Positions 16,733-25,005 are shown, counted from the stretch's first letter. The stretch: DNA of 42,036 bases from Elusimicrobia bacterium GWA2_62_23 (GCA_001799635.1 MGTV01000006.1:1-42036), one strand, 5' to 3'. Program-made: numbers and translations. The notes: generated from the letters alone by a model not told the origin.

Positions 16733-17902
16733 CTAAATATCCTTTTTGCCTCCGGCCCTGTAAATAGCTCCCCTCCCGAACTTCTCCCTTATGGCCTCTA
16801 TGGCCTTGTGCGCTTTTTCCCGCCGGCCGTCCTCGGCCTCCTCAAAAAGGCTTTCCCGCTCGCCGGCCGGCATCAGCCCGGACACTTTCACCCCCAGCAG
16901 CCGCACCTTTTTACGGCCCCGGTCGAAGGCGGCGTACAGGGCCAGCGCCTCTTTCGCCAGCACGTCGGCATAGTTGGTGGCGAAAGCCAGGGTCCGGGCG
17001 CGAGTATGCGTTTCGAACCCCTCCAGCCGGACCTTCAGCGTTACCGTGCGCCCCTTGAAGCCGCCCTCCCGCAGCCGCGAGGAGACCTTGTCGGCCAGCG
17101 CCACCAGGGACTCCTTTATTTCCCTGGCGTCGCCGGTATCGGCCGAAAAAGTTATCTCGTTGCCCACCGACCTGGCGCCCTCCTCCTCGCGCACCTCGCG
17201 CGGGTCCTCGCCCATGGCCAGGTTCTTCAGTTCGGGCCCGTGGACGCCCAGGCCGCGCAGCTCGTCCGCCTCGGCGGCCGCCAGTTCGCCTACCGTGTTG
17301 ATGCCGCGCGCGCGCAGGACTTCGGCGGTCTTGGGGCCCAGCCCCCACAGCCGCGAGATGTCCAGCGGCGCCAGGAAGGCGCGCAGCCCCTCGGGCCGAA
17401 CCTCCACCAGGCCGTCCGGTTTCTTCAGGTCCGAAGCTATCTTGGCCGCCATCTTGGTGGGCGCCAGGCCCACGGAGCAGGTAAGCCCGGTCAGCTCCTT
17501 CACGCGGGCCTTGATGCGGCGGCAGGTCTCCAGCGGCCCCCCGAACAGGTGGGCGCTGCGGGTAATGTCCAGGAAAGCCTCGTCTATGCTGACCTGCTCC
17601 AGGTCGGGCGTGAACTCGTAAAAGGCCGAGCGGATCAGGCCGGAGGCTTCCTCGTATTTGCGGAAATCGGGGGCGAGGTACACGCCTTTTGGGCAGCGGC
17701 GCCAGGCCTCGGAGATGGGCATGGCCGAACGCACGCCGAACTTGCGGGCTTCGTAGGAACAGGTGGACACCACGCCGCGGCCCCGCCCGCCCAGCGGGTC
17801 GGCGCCGATAATGACCGGTTTGCCTTTCAACGACGGATCGTCGCGCTGCTCGATGGCGGCGAAGAAGGCGTCCATGTCCACGTGCACTATCCTGCGTTCC
17901 AT
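16733..17902 (-). CDS. dinB: DNA polymerase IV (Y family)
   Basis: 389 residues. Catalytic acidic residues are visible in HVDMDAFFAAIEQ at the N terminus and SIDEAFLD near residue 105. The fingers segment VVSTCSYEARKFGVRSAMP, a helix-hairpin-helix region (SRLWGLGPKTAEVLRARG) and a C-terminal little-finger domain follow. It performs error-prone translesion synthesis. The C terminus has no clear beta-clamp-binding QLxLF-type motif; SLFEEAEDG near residue 355 is the nearest. It lies 6 nt after a 30-residue peptide gene and precedes the thioesterase gene. No LexA-like box is obvious upstream. Confidence 0.95.
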   Translation of the reverse strand: MERRIVHVDMDAFFAAIEQRDDPSLKGKPVIIGADPLGGRGRGVVSTCSYEARKFGVRSAMPISEAWRRCPKGVYLAPDFRKYEEASGLIRSAFYEFTPDLEQVSIDEAFLDITRSAHLFGGPLETCRRIKARVKELTGLTCSVGLAPTKMAAKIASDLKKPDGLVEVRPEGLRAFLAPLDISRLWGLGPKTAEVLRARGINTVGELAAAEADELRGLGVHGPELKNLAMGEDPREVREEEGARSVGNEITFSADTGDAREIKESLVALADKVSSRLREGGFKGRTVTLKVRLEGFETHTRARTLAFATNYADVLAKEALALYAAFDRGRKKVRLLGVKVSGLMPAGERESLFEEAEDGRREKAHKAIEAIREKFGRGAIYRAGGKKDI

Positions 17903-17908
17903 GCGCGG

Positions 17909-18001
17909 TTAACCGAACTTCCCCGTAAAATAAAGATAAGCCAGCGCCAGGGCCGCTATGACCGCGGCGGCCGCGCGCGCCACTTTCACGAACCAGTTCA
18001 T
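17909..18001 (-). CDS. 30-residue single-pass membrane peptide upstream of dinB
   Basis: The reading frame encodes MNWFVKVARA, then an Ala/Val/Ile/Leu-rich stretch, then AYLYFTGKFG: 30 residues with one predicted membrane helix (about 5-25). Support for translation is a strong GGAGGAG ribosome binding site ending 3 nt before the ATG, and a stop only 6 nt before the dinB start, which itself has a poor ribosome binding site. It may be a true small protein or mainly a leader that couples dinB translation. No homologue is known to me. Confidence 0.6.
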   Translation of the reverse strand: MNWFVKVARAAAAVIAALALAYLYFTGKFG

Positions 18002-18064
18002 ACGCTCCTCCGGCTACTATGGTACAAAATCTCCGACGTGGCCAGATTGGGTCTTTTTTAGGCC

Positions 18065-18093
18065 TTGACAAGTCAACGGGCGGCTGTTATACT
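18065..18093 (+). promoter_or_regulatory. Near-consensus sigma-70 promoter
   Basis: TTGACA (18065-18070), a 17-nt spacer and TATACT (18088-18093) form one of the best sigma-70 promoters in the window. Transcription would begin near 18100, about 290 nt before the next start codon. Confidence 0.8.
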
Positions 18094-18099
18094 CAAAGT

Positions 18100-18340
18100 G
18101 CAGCCAGTGATTTTCAGATGCGCCGTCGGTGCGGTCTCGGTGGGTCCCGGTGAGTCGCCCGGCCCCGGCGCTCTCCCGGTCCGCGCCCGCTTCTGGCGGA
18201 CGGCCGGGCGCCCGGTCCCCCCGCCAGTGGCGGCCAGGGTCTGCCGGGCGGGCGACAGGCCCCTTCTCCGGGGCGCGCCCCCCAGTCCCGGCCTCGCCCG
18301 GGTGTTGGCCCCCGCAACTGCGGGGGCCCTCATTTTAGGC
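18100..18340 (+). ncRNA. Structured GC-rich RNA or long leader of unknown class
   Basis: This stretch has no credible gene: its open frames lack ribosome binding sites and arise because stop codons are rare at about 83 % GC (counted over 18121-18300). It is rich in nested pairing. An irregular hairpin pairs 18167-18170, 18175-18178 and 18179-18184 with 18209-18212, 18205-18208 and 18196-18201. Smaller hairpins lie at 18221-18233, 18259-18274 and 18287-18302. An outer helix can pair 18154-18161 with 18249-18256. A strong 9-bp hairpin (18307-18328) then precedes CTCATTTTA, a weak terminator. It is driven by the promoter at 18065. I see no RNase P, tmRNA, SRP or known riboswitch core. It could be a free RNA or an attenuating leader of the downstream operon. 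Confidence 0.5.
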
Positions 18341-18389
18341 CCTGTGAAAGCGGCGTTTAATTTTATATCGTCTTTATAGAGAGGTAAAA

Positions 18390-18797
18390 ATGAAAACCCT
18401 ACTGGCAGCCGTACTCTTTTTCGCCCCCGCCCTGCTTTGGGCGGAGCCGCCGCCCCCGCCCAAAACCACGCCCGAGGTGAGGGCCCGCCTCCAGGTGGAA
18501 GCCGCCGCCCTTGAAAAACAGGCGCTGGCCTCGCCCAACGACCCGGAACTCTTCACCCGCCTGGGCTTCACCTACGCCCGCCTGGACCAGGCCGACGACG
18601 CCCAGCGCGCTTTCGAGAACGCAGTACGCCTGGACTCCAAAAAGGCGCCGGCCTGGTACATGCTGGGCCTTATTTACGAAAAGAAGGGCTTGAAAGAACA
18701 GGCCATAGCCGCCTGGAAAGCCTGCCTGGCGAATACCCAGGACCAGAGGGCGCGCGACACCGCCGCCCGCCATATCCACCACCTGAGCCAGCCCTGA
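18390..18797 (+). CDS. Secreted TPR protein
   Basis: 135 residues: signal peptide (about 1-18, ending LLWAEP), a Pro-rich spacer, then two to three tetratricopeptide repeats (ASPNDPELFTRLGFTYARLD and the next unit with DSKKAPAWYMLGLIYEKKG). TPR units mediate protein contacts; a periplasmic assembly role is likely. GAGAGG lies 6 nt upstream of the ATG. It is followed after 3 nt by a CsgG-like lipoprotein gene, so the two probably work together. Upstream lies the structured leader or RNA region. Confidence 0.85.
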   Translation: MKTLLAAVLFFAPALLWAEPPPPPKTTPEVRARLQVEAAALEKQALASPNDPELFTRLGFTYARLDQADDAQRAFENAVRLDSKKAPAWYMLGLIYEKKGLKEQAIAAWKACLANTQDQRARDTAARHIHHLSQP

Positions 18798-18800
18798 CGC

Positions 18801-19424
18801 ATGAGACTAAAATACTTTCTCCCCGTCCTTTTCCTCGCCGGCTGCGCCACCCCCAAAGTGGCGGTGAACCCGCGCGCCGACTTCTCCGGCATCAAGCGCG
18901 TGGCCGTGCTGTCTTTCTCCGGGCCCAAGGGAGACCTGGCCGCGGACGTGATGACACAGAGCCTGCTGGAGCACGGCGCCGACGTGGTGGAACGCCAGCG
19001 CCTGGACTCGGTCCTGAAAGAACAGTCCCTCACCGCCTCCTCCGCCTTCGACCCGGCCACCGCCAGACAGCTGGGCCGCCTGCTCGGCGTGGACGCCTTG
19101 TTCGTGGGCACGGTGGCGGAAAGCACGCCGCAGAGCACTTACATCGTGAGCCAGTCGGCCAACCCGCAAGCCAACGTCACCCAGGTGGCCAACAGTTCCG
19201 TTTACTCGGAGGGCACGGTTATGGGCATGCCCAGCGCCCAGTTGCTCAGCACCACGGCCAATGTCTCGCTGCTGAGCCGCATGGTGGACGTGGAAACCGG
19301 CTCTATCATGTGGTCCGCCTCCATGGCCTACGAAGGCTTTGACATCACCTCCGCCATGAGCGGCATCACGGACGCCTTCATGCGCTCGCTGACCCCCATC
19401 TGGCCCGGCCTTTCGGCGAAGTAG
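18801..19424 (+). CDS. CsgG/LpoB-like lipoprotein
   Basis: 207 residues with a lipoprotein signal (LFLAGCATP, Cys near residue 15). The fold pattern of the CsgG family is visible: RVAVLSFSGPKGDLAADVMT, VVERQRLDSVLKEQ, ATARQLGRLLGVDALFVGTV and SLLSRMVDVETGSIMWS. Family members include the curli secretion pore CsgG, LpoB activators of penicillin-binding proteins and assorted outer-membrane lipoproteins. No curli subunit gene is nearby, so a CsgG secretion channel is not supported. The gene is paired with the TPR gene and closed by a strong terminator. Confidence 0.85.
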   Translation: MRLKYFLPVLFLAGCATPKVAVNPRADFSGIKRVAVLSFSGPKGDLAADVMTQSLLEHGADVVERQRLDSVLKEQSLTASSAFDPATARQLGRLLGVDALFVGTVAESTPQSTYIVSQSANPQANVTQVANSSVYSEGTVMGMPSAQLLSTTANVSLLSRMVDVETGSIMWSASMAYEGFDITSAMSGITDAFMRSLTPIWPGLSAK

Positions 19425-19435
19425 CCCGTCCGGGC

Positions 19436-19468
19436 GTGAAAAAAGCCGGACCCTCGTCCGGCTTTTTC
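19436..19468 (+). terminator. Strong intrinsic terminator
   Basis: A 12-bp stem (19441-19452 with 19457-19468) has a CCTC loop and an A-run on one side and T-run on the other. It closes the TPR-CsgG-like unit and may also stop the convergent PAS gene. Confidence 0.9.
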
Positions 19469-19484
19469 ATTTCAGGAGGGCGGC

Positions 19485-19892
19485 TTAATCCATCAGGCGC
19501 CGCTGGCCCTGCAGTTCGCGTATCTCCTGCACGTCCTGGGTGAACTCCAGGCAGCCCAGGTAGTTGCCCTTGTCGTCGCGCAGGGCGTAGAACTCTATAA
19601 GCATCTTGTGCTTGGGCTCGCCTTTCACCACTTCCAGGTCTATCCAGAAAGTCGCCTTGTCCCTGGTCCCGGCCTTCAGCTCCCCCACCAGGCGCTCCAC
19701 CAGGTCCAGGCTTTTCTGCGGGTGGCATTGCCGGAAATTCATGCCCATGGCGGTCATGGGCCGCCTGAAAACGCGGGTCTCGTGCTTGTTCCAGCCAACC
19801 ACCTCGTCATTGGCGTCTATCACCGTGATCTCGGCCGGGATGGTCTCTATCAGGGCCTTCACCATGTCCGCGCTCATTTTGTCGAAAAGCAT
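19485..19892 (-). CDS. Single-domain PAS protein (DUF438-type PAS)
   Basis: 135 residues. A PAS fold spans nearly the whole protein, from ETIPAEITVIDANDEVVGWN to EFTQDVQEIRELQG. The RQCHPQKSLDLVERLVGELK segment matches the C-terminal PAS of DUF438/hemerythrin-associated proteins, where the CHPxKS region is thought to bind a ligand, possibly haem. There is no output domain, so it may act as a stand-alone sensor or partner of a kinase. AGGAGG lies 5 nt upstream of the ATG. It appears monocistronic on the minus strand. Confidence 0.85.
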   Translation of the reverse strand: MLFDKMSADMVKALIETIPAEITVIDANDEVVGWNKHETRVFRRPMTAMGMNFRQCHPQKSLDLVERLVGELKAGTRDKATFWIDLEVVKGEPKHKMLIEFYALRDDKGNYLGCLEFTQDVQEIRELQGQRRLMD

Positions 19893-19930
19893 ACAACCTC
19901 CTGAAGGTAAAACAAGATTATAGGAAAATA

Positions 19931-19956
19931 AAAAGCCCCGCCGGAGCGGGGCTTTT
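19931..19956. terminator. Terminator after the lipid-binding-like gene pair
   Basis: Stem AAAAGCCCCG (19931-19940) pairs with 19947-19956 around a 6-nt loop. It sits 16 nt past the stop of the minus-strand gene at 19972 and is flanked by A/T runs. Confidence 0.85.
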
Positions 19957-19971
19957 CACGGGGAACGTTTT

Positions 19972-20709
19972 TTAATTGGGGGTCTGGATGTTCAGCACCA
20001 GGCCGGAGTCGTTGAAGGAGAAGCCGGTCAGGTGCAGCTCGCCCACCAGGCCGGGCGGGACGAACTGGCCGATGATCCTGGAGGAAACCGTGGCCCGCAG
20101 GGTCCAGTCGGCCTTGTTGTACTGCATCCGCACCACGTCCTCGGCCTTCATGGGGATCTGCTTTTCCTTCAGGAAATTATTGAGCGAGGAGTAGACGCCC
20201 TTCACCAGCACGTCCATCACCTGCGCCATGATCTCTTCCTGGTTGATGACGGGCATAGGGGCGGCCTTCACCGAAGGTTCCATGGAAGCGTGCAGCTGGA
20301 TGCGCTGCACGCGCACGGCCAGGCGGTCTTTCGCCTCGAGGTAGGGTTTCAGGGTCAGCGTGGGGATCACTTCTATGCCGTTGGCGTTTATATGAATGTT
20401 GCTGATCTTGAGGAACTCGCCGGACTTGAAGATCACCGGGGCGTCCTTGTTTATGATGGTCAGGCGCTTCTCGGAAGCGGCCACCATCAGCGTGGCCTTC
20501 TTGAGGGTCTTATACGGCACCCGGATGTTCATGTCCACGCCTATCAGCTCGTCGGCCACCGGCTTGAGCGCCGGGGCTTTCACATCGGCCTGTATGGCGC
20601 GGATATCTTCCACGTTCAGCGCGGCCAGACCGAAGTCCGAGGCCTTGGCGCTGCCGCCCAGCAGCAGGGCCGCCGCGGCTATCAGCATTTTAAAGGTATT
20701 GTTTTTCAT
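19972..20709 (-). CDS. Secreted protein, paralogue of its upstream neighbour
   Basis: 245 residues with a signal peptide (cleavage after GGSAKA, near residue 23). The rest is rich in amphipathic beta strands: VRIPYKTLKKATLMV, ANGIEVIPTLTLKPYLEAKDRLAVRV and ADWTLRATVSSRIIGQFVPPG. These segments align with the neighbouring 422-residue protein (NGIEAEPTIIIKPFFEGENR, LSWTLRTTVNPRFI), so they are tandem duplicates. The long twisted beta-sheet pattern with a WTLR signature suggests a TULIP/BPI-like lipid-binding fold, but this is inference from pattern only. The gene has GGGAG upstream and lies 22 nt after the neighbour. Confidence 0.8.
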   Translation of the reverse strand: MKNNTFKMLIAAAALLLGGSAKASDFGLAALNVEDIRAIQADVKAPALKPVADELIGVDMNIRVPYKTLKKATLMVAASEKRLTIINKDAPVIFKSGEFLKISNIHINANGIEVIPTLTLKPYLEAKDRLAVRVQRIQLHASMEPSVKAAPMPVINQEEIMAQVMDVLVKGVYSSLNNFLKEKQIPMKAEDVVRMQYNKADWTLRATVSSRIIGQFVPPGLVGELHLTGFSFNDSGLVLNIQTPN

Positions 20710-20731
20710 AAATTTTCTCCCTGGCCGCGGC

Positions 20732-22000
20732 TTACAGGTCGAACCCGAGGTACATGAGGCCGTTGGTCACTTTGAGGTTATTGATCACGGCGCCCTTGGC
20801 GAAGGAGGGCATGAAAGCGCTGTTTTTGAGGACGATCTTCACGGTCTTGTCGTCCAGCTTGGTGGCGGTCATCACCTTGGCCAGTTCGGGGTTGGTCACC
20901 AGGGTCTCGGTGATGGAGCGGATGACCTTGCCCTGGATCCAGTTATTGATGAAGCCGGGGATGCCTATGCCGTAGGCCTGGTCCACGTCCACGCGCTCCA
21001 CCTTCACCTTCAGGGTGTTGGCGCCTATGAGCTCGGGCAGGATGGTCGCCTTGAAGTAAACGTTGGGCTTGCCGAACACGTCGCGGGCGTAGATCTTGCC
21101 GGCCACTTCCAGGCGGCCGTCCGCGCGGAACTTCAGGCCGCCCTCTTTGCCCTGGGGGTGGAACTCGAAGTCGGTCTTCTGGGTGAACTGGTTGATGAAA
21201 TTGTCCAGCAGGCCGTCCGAGACGGTCAGGTTGTAGCCGGCCAGCTGCGCGGCGCTGGCGGAACCGGATTTCACGCTGAGCGCGAAACCCTGGTCGTCGA
21301 AGGTGAAATTGCGCAGGGAAACGTTGCTGATGAACCCGGGCAAGAGCGGCGCTATGAACCGGGGGTTCACGGTGGTGCGCAGGGTCCAGCTCAGGCGGTC
21401 GTACTTGAAAACAAGCACGTCCTTGGCCTTCAGCTGCACCTTGTTCTTGGAGAAGGCCGCGTCCATGGATTCCAGGATGCCGGTGGAGAGGTTGGTCATC
21501 ACCAGTTCCATCAGGCCGTCCTTGTCCAGCTGGGAGGAGGGGTTGAAGGCTTTGGGGCCGAAGGCTATGTCGGCTTCCACCTTCACCACCTTTATGGCCA
21601 GGCGGTTCTCGCCTTCAAAGAAGGGCTTTATAATTATGGTGGGCTCGGCCTCTATGCCGTTATAGTCCACGGTCACGTTGCCGAACACTATCTGGTCGCC
21701 CTTGCGGAAGAGCACCGGGGCGCCGGCGGTTACGGGGCGCATCTTGATGCCGGGCAGTTCGGCCAGGCGGGAGCTGAGGGAACTGAAAGGCAGCTTTATG
21801 GTCATGTCCAGGAAAGGCGAGGGCAGATTGGGGGATTTCTCCATGCCGAGCAGTTCGGGCTGGACCGGGACCGGCACGGCCTGGAGTTCCTGTGAACCCT
21901 TCAGGTCCGCCGCGCTTACCGAATCGAGATTAAAATCCCCGGCGAAAACGGCCGCCGAGAGATTCGCCGCAGTTATGACCGCGAGGATAAGCTTTTTCAT
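20732..22000 (-). CDS. Secreted two-module protein, possible lipid-binding fold
   Basis: 422 residues with a signal peptide (MKKLILAVITAANLSAAVFAGD). Residues about 55-260 correspond to the whole mature part of the downstream 245-residue protein. Residues about 275-422 form an additional module (AGYNLTVSDGLLDNFINQF through TILPELIGANTLKVKVERVDVD), again beta-rich with an internal amphipathic helix (GIPGFINNWIQGKVIRSI). Proteins of this look can carry lipids across the periplasm, but no family motif is certain. It begins a two-gene minus unit. No good ribosome binding site precedes the ATG. Confidence 0.8.
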   Translation of the reverse strand: MKKLILAVITAANLSAAVFAGDFNLDSVSAADLKGSQELQAVPVPVQPELLGMEKSPNLPSPFLDMTIKLPFSSLSSRLAELPGIKMRPVTAGAPVLFRKGDQIVFGNVTVDYNGIEAEPTIIIKPFFEGENRLAIKVVKVEADIAFGPKAFNPSSQLDKDGLMELVMTNLSTGILESMDAAFSKNKVQLKAKDVLVFKYDRLSWTLRTTVNPRFIAPLLPGFISNVSLRNFTFDDQGFALSVKSGSASAAQLAGYNLTVSDGLLDNFINQFTQKTDFEFHPQGKEGGLKFRADGRLEVAGKIYARDVFGKPNVYFKATILPELIGANTLKVKVERVDVDQAYGIGIPGFINNWIQGKVIRSITETLVTNPELAKVMTATKLDDKTVKIVLKNSAFMPSFAKGAVINNLKVTNGLMYLGFDL

Positions 22001-22140
22001 ACTAATAGTCTAACAGCCCCCCCTCAAAACCGTAAGTGTCCAAGGGCCTACCCCCATGGGCCAATAGGCCCCCCCCGGAAAGGGCCCCGGATCCCGCCGG
22101 ACGCGAAATAATTGTGTAATAGGCCCGGGCTATACTTTAA
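22001..22140. promoter_or_regulatory. Divergent promoter region with TAGGCCC motifs
   Basis: This gap holds the promoters of the secreted-protein pair (minus) and the TPR-like gene (plus, TATACT at 22131-22136). It contains TAGGCCC at 22065-22071 and 22120-22126 and the reverse GGGCCTA at 22044-22050, plus C-runs. No gene is visible. Confidence 0.4.
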
Positions 22141-22166
22141 GCGGGGGTTCCCCTCAAGGAGAGGTC

Positions 22167-22556
22167 ATGAAAACATTCGTCAAAATATCCCTCTGGGTAC
22201 TGGCGGTAGCGGCGCTGATAGCCATCCCGGCCAGCGAAGGCAGGATCTTCGACTCCGTGAAAGATATGCTGGGCGGCGGCCCCCCGGCCGAGGCCGCCCT
22301 CAAGGATATAGCGCACAGCCCGGCCGCCGAACCGCTGCCGGTGAACAAAACGGCACTGGCGCCGGCCGTCCCGGAAGCGCAGGCCGAGGCCGCCAAGGAG
22401 GGCTTCGAAAGGGGCCTGAAATGCTTCCAGGACGAAAAATACTCTGAGGCCTGGAAAGAATGGCTGGCCGCGGAGAAGCTGGACCCGAACAATATGGACA
22501 TCCGCACCGGGCTCAAGCGCCTGGAAAGCATCTCCCCTAAAACCCGGCCCGAATAA
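22167..22556 (+). CDS. Small membrane-anchored TPR-like protein
   Basis: 129 residues. An N-terminal hydrophobic segment (about 6-22) acts as signal or anchor. A Pro/Ala-rich linker leads to one TPR-like helical pair (ERGLKCFQDEKYSEAWKEW and AEKLDPNNMDIRTGLKRLE). AAGGAGAGG lies 4 nt before the ATG. It is monocistronic and convergent with tex. Function is unknown; such mini-TPR proteins often serve envelope assembly. Confidence 0.8.
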   Translation: MKTFVKISLWVLAVAALIAIPASEGRIFDSVKDMLGGGPPAEAALKDIAHSPAAEPLPVNKTALAPAVPEAQAEAAKEGFERGLKCFQDEKYSEAWKEWLAAEKLDPNNMDIRTGLKRLESISPKTRPE

Positions 22557-22570
22557 CGCCAACCGCAAAA

Positions 22571-22598
22571 AAAAGACCCCGGGAGCCCGGGGTCTTTT
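22571..22598. terminator. Bidirectional terminator between TPR-like gene and tex
   Basis: AAAAGACCCCGGG (22571-22583) pairs with 22586-22598 (functional loop probably GAGC). A-tract before and T-tract after fit both converging genes. Confidence 0.9.
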
Positions 22599-22615
22599 TA
22601 TTTCAGGCGGCCGGC

Positions 22616-24916
22616 CTAGCTGCGGCGCTTGTCCATGAAGGCCTTGAGAGCCTCGGCCATGGAGCCGGCAGGGGCCTCTTCGCGCTGCGGCCGGTTGTCC
22701 GGGCGGCGGTCGCGGTTAAAGCCGGGCCTGGGGCCGGCGGCCTGCGCCGGCTCCTGCCTTGGCCCGCGGCTCTCGCGCGGCCCCACCACGGGATTGGATT
22801 TCATGGAGAGGGCTATGCGGTTGCGCGGCAGGTCCACGTCTATCACCGTAACGCTCACCCGCTGCCCCACTTTCACCACGGTGGAAGGGTCCTGCACAAA
22901 GCGGTCGGCCAGTTCGCTGACGTGCACAAGGCCGTCCTGGTGCACGCCTATGTCCACGAAAGCGCCGAAGGCCGCCACGTTGGTGACTATGCCCGGCAGT
23001 TTAGCCCCGGGTTTCAGGTCCCCTATCTTCTGCGCCTCGCCGAAAGCGAAGGCTTCGAACTGCTTGCGCGGGTCACGGCCCGGCTTGGCGAGTTCGGCCA
23101 GGATGTCCTTGAGCGTGGGCTCGCCCACCTCGGCGGATATATATTTGGAAATGTCTATTTTGGCGCGCAGGGCGGCGTCGGCCATCAGGTCCTTCACCGA
23201 GCAGCCCAGGTCTTCTGCCATTTTTTCCACTATAGCGTAGCGCTCGGGATGCACGGCGCTGGCGTCCAGCGGGTTCTTGCCGGCCGAAAGGCGCAGGAAG
23301 CCGGCCGCCTGTTCGAAAGCCTTGGGCCCCAGGCGCGGCACTTTCTTCAGCGCGGCGCGGCTGGGGAAAGCTCCGTTCTCGTTGCGGAATTCCACTATGT
23401 TCTTGGCCAGGGCCGCGTTCAGGCCGGAGACGTAGCTGAGCAGTTCGCGGCTGGCGGTGTTCACTTCCACGCCCACGCTGTTCACGCAGCTCTCCACGGT
23501 GGCGTCCAGGCTCTTCTTCAGGCCGTTCTGGTCCACGTCGTGCTGGTACTGACCCACGCCTATGCTCTTGGGGTCTATCTTCACCAGTTCGGCCAGCGGG
23601 TCCATGAGGCGGCGGCCAATGGACACGGCGCCGCGCACGGTCACGTCCTTGTCGGGAAATTCGTTGCGGGCGACTTCGGAAGCTGAGTATACGGAGGCGC
23701 CGCTCTCGTTGACCATCACTATGATCACGCCTTCCAGCTTCAGGCCGCGGGCGAACTCTTCGGTCTCGCGGCCGGCGGTGCCGTTGCCAATGGCTATCAC
23801 TTCGGTCTTGAACTTGGCGGCCAGTTCTTTCACCTTGGCGGCGGCGGAAGCGGCCGCGCCGTCGCCGTTATGCGGGTAGACCACGTCGTCGTGGATCAGC
23901 TTGCCGTTGGAGTCCAGGCAGACCAGCTTGCACCCGGTGCGAAAGCCCGGGTCCAGCGCCAGGATGTTCTTGTGGCCCAGCGGCGAGCTCATAAGGATCT
24001 CGCGCAGGTTGCGGGCGAACACCTCTATGGCCTGGGCGTCGGCGCGCTTCTTGGTCTCCAGCCGCGCCTCGCCTTCCATGGAGAGGGCGAGCAGGCGGTT
24101 GTAGGAATCCGTCACGGCCTCTTTCACCTGCCTGCCGCAGGCGCCCGCGTTCTTGACGAACAGCGGCTCCAGCAGGGATATGGCCTCTTCGGCCTCCACC
24201 TCTATGCGCATGGAGAGGAACCCCTCGGTCTCGCCGCGGCGCATGGCCAGTATGCGGTGCGACGGAGCCTTGGCCGCCGGCTCTTTCCAGTCGAAATAGT
24301 CCTTGAACTTGGCGCCCTCGGCTTCCTTGCCGGTGAGCACCTTGGAGTGGAATACGCCTTTCTGGGCGAACAGCTGCCGCAGGCGGGCGCGGGCCTGCTC
24401 GTCCTCGCTCACGCGCTCGGCTATGATGTCGCGCGCGCCGGCCAGGGCCTCTTCGGCGGTCTTCACGCCTTTTTCCTCGCTGATATACGCCGCCGCGAGC
24501 GCGGCCGGGTCGTCGTTGCCCTGCTCGAAAATTTTATCGGCCAGCGGCTCCAGGCCTTTCTCCTTGGCTATGGTGGCGCGGGTGCGGCGCTTGGGGCGGA
24601 AGGGCAGGTAGATGTCCTCCAGTTTGGCCATGGTCTGCGCGGCGTCTATCTTGGCCTTGAGCTCGGGGGTGAGCAGGTTGCGTTCGGTGAGCGATTTAAG
24701 AATGGCCTCGCGGCGGGCGTCCAGTTCCTTCAGCTGCTCAAGGCGTTCGTGGATCTTGCCCAGGGCCACCTCGTCCAGGCCGCCGGTGGCTTCCTTGCGG
24801 TAGCGCGAGATAAAGGGGATGGTGGCGTCTTCTTTGAAAAGGTTGATGGCCGCGGCCACGCCGCCGGCGTTCAGGCCGAGTTCGGCCGCTATTTTAGGAA
24901 CATATACGTCGCTCAT
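22616..24916 (-). CDS. tex: Tex/YhgF RNA-binding transcription accessory protein
   Basis: 766 residues, full family length. The N-terminal helical region (IPFISRYRKEATGGLDEV) is followed by the YqgF/RNase H-like domain (ILALDPGFRTGCKLVCLD), a helix-hairpin-helix pair (LLSYVSGLNAALAKNIVEF, LKKVPRLGPKAFEQAAGFLR) and a C-terminal S1 domain (about 645-715: KLPGIVTNVAAFGAFVDIGV). An Arg/Pro-rich tail of about 45 residues ends the protein and is probably disordered and RNA-binding. Tex binds nucleic acids and affects transcription. GGAGG lies 6 nt before the ATG. It stands alone on the minus strand. Confidence 0.97.
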   Translation of the reverse strand: MSDVYVPKIAAELGLNAGGVAAAINLFKEDATIPFISRYRKEATGGLDEVALGKIHERLEQLKELDARREAILKSLTERNLLTPELKAKIDAAQTMAKLEDIYLPFRPKRRTRATIAKEKGLEPLADKIFEQGNDDPAALAAAYISEEKGVKTAEEALAGARDIIAERVSEDEQARARLRQLFAQKGVFHSKVLTGKEAEGAKFKDYFDWKEPAAKAPSHRILAMRRGETEGFLSMRIEVEAEEAISLLEPLFVKNAGACGRQVKEAVTDSYNRLLALSMEGEARLETKKRADAQAIEVFARNLREILMSSPLGHKNILALDPGFRTGCKLVCLDSNGKLIHDDVVYPHNGDGAAASAAAKVKELAAKFKTEVIAIGNGTAGRETEEFARGLKLEGVIIVMVNESGASVYSASEVARNEFPDKDVTVRGAVSIGRRLMDPLAELVKIDPKSIGVGQYQHDVDQNGLKKSLDATVESCVNSVGVEVNTASRELLSYVSGLNAALAKNIVEFRNENGAFPSRAALKKVPRLGPKAFEQAAGFLRLSAGKNPLDASAVHPERYAIVEKMAEDLGCSVKDLMADAALRAKIDISKYISAEVGEPTLKDILAELAKPGRDPRKQFEAFAFGEAQKIGDLKPGAKLPGIVTNVAAFGAFVDIGVHQDGLVHVSELADRFVQDPSTVVKVGQRVSVTVIDVDLPRNRIALSMKSNPVVGPRESRGPRQEPAQAAGPRPGFNRDRRPDNRPQREEAPAGSMAEALKAFMDKRRS

Positions 24917-25005
24917 TACATCCTCCGGATAAAAATTCTCCGTATAGGATATAAAATACCCGGCCGGCCGGGCGAGCGCCCCGACGTCGAACGCGGCCGA
25001 AGGCG

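Noticed and set aside
18100-18340. Possible RNase P RNA, 6S RNA, SRP RNA or tmRNA
   Set aside because: None of the diagnostic cores (RNase P P4 segment, SRP GGAA tetraloop region, tmRNA ends) is visible on either strand, and the pairing is not the single long rod of 6S RNA.
18801-19424. Curli secretion channel CsgG
   Set aside because: No curli subunits or CsgE/CsgF-like genes are nearby; the protein fits the wider CsgG/LpoB lipoprotein family only.
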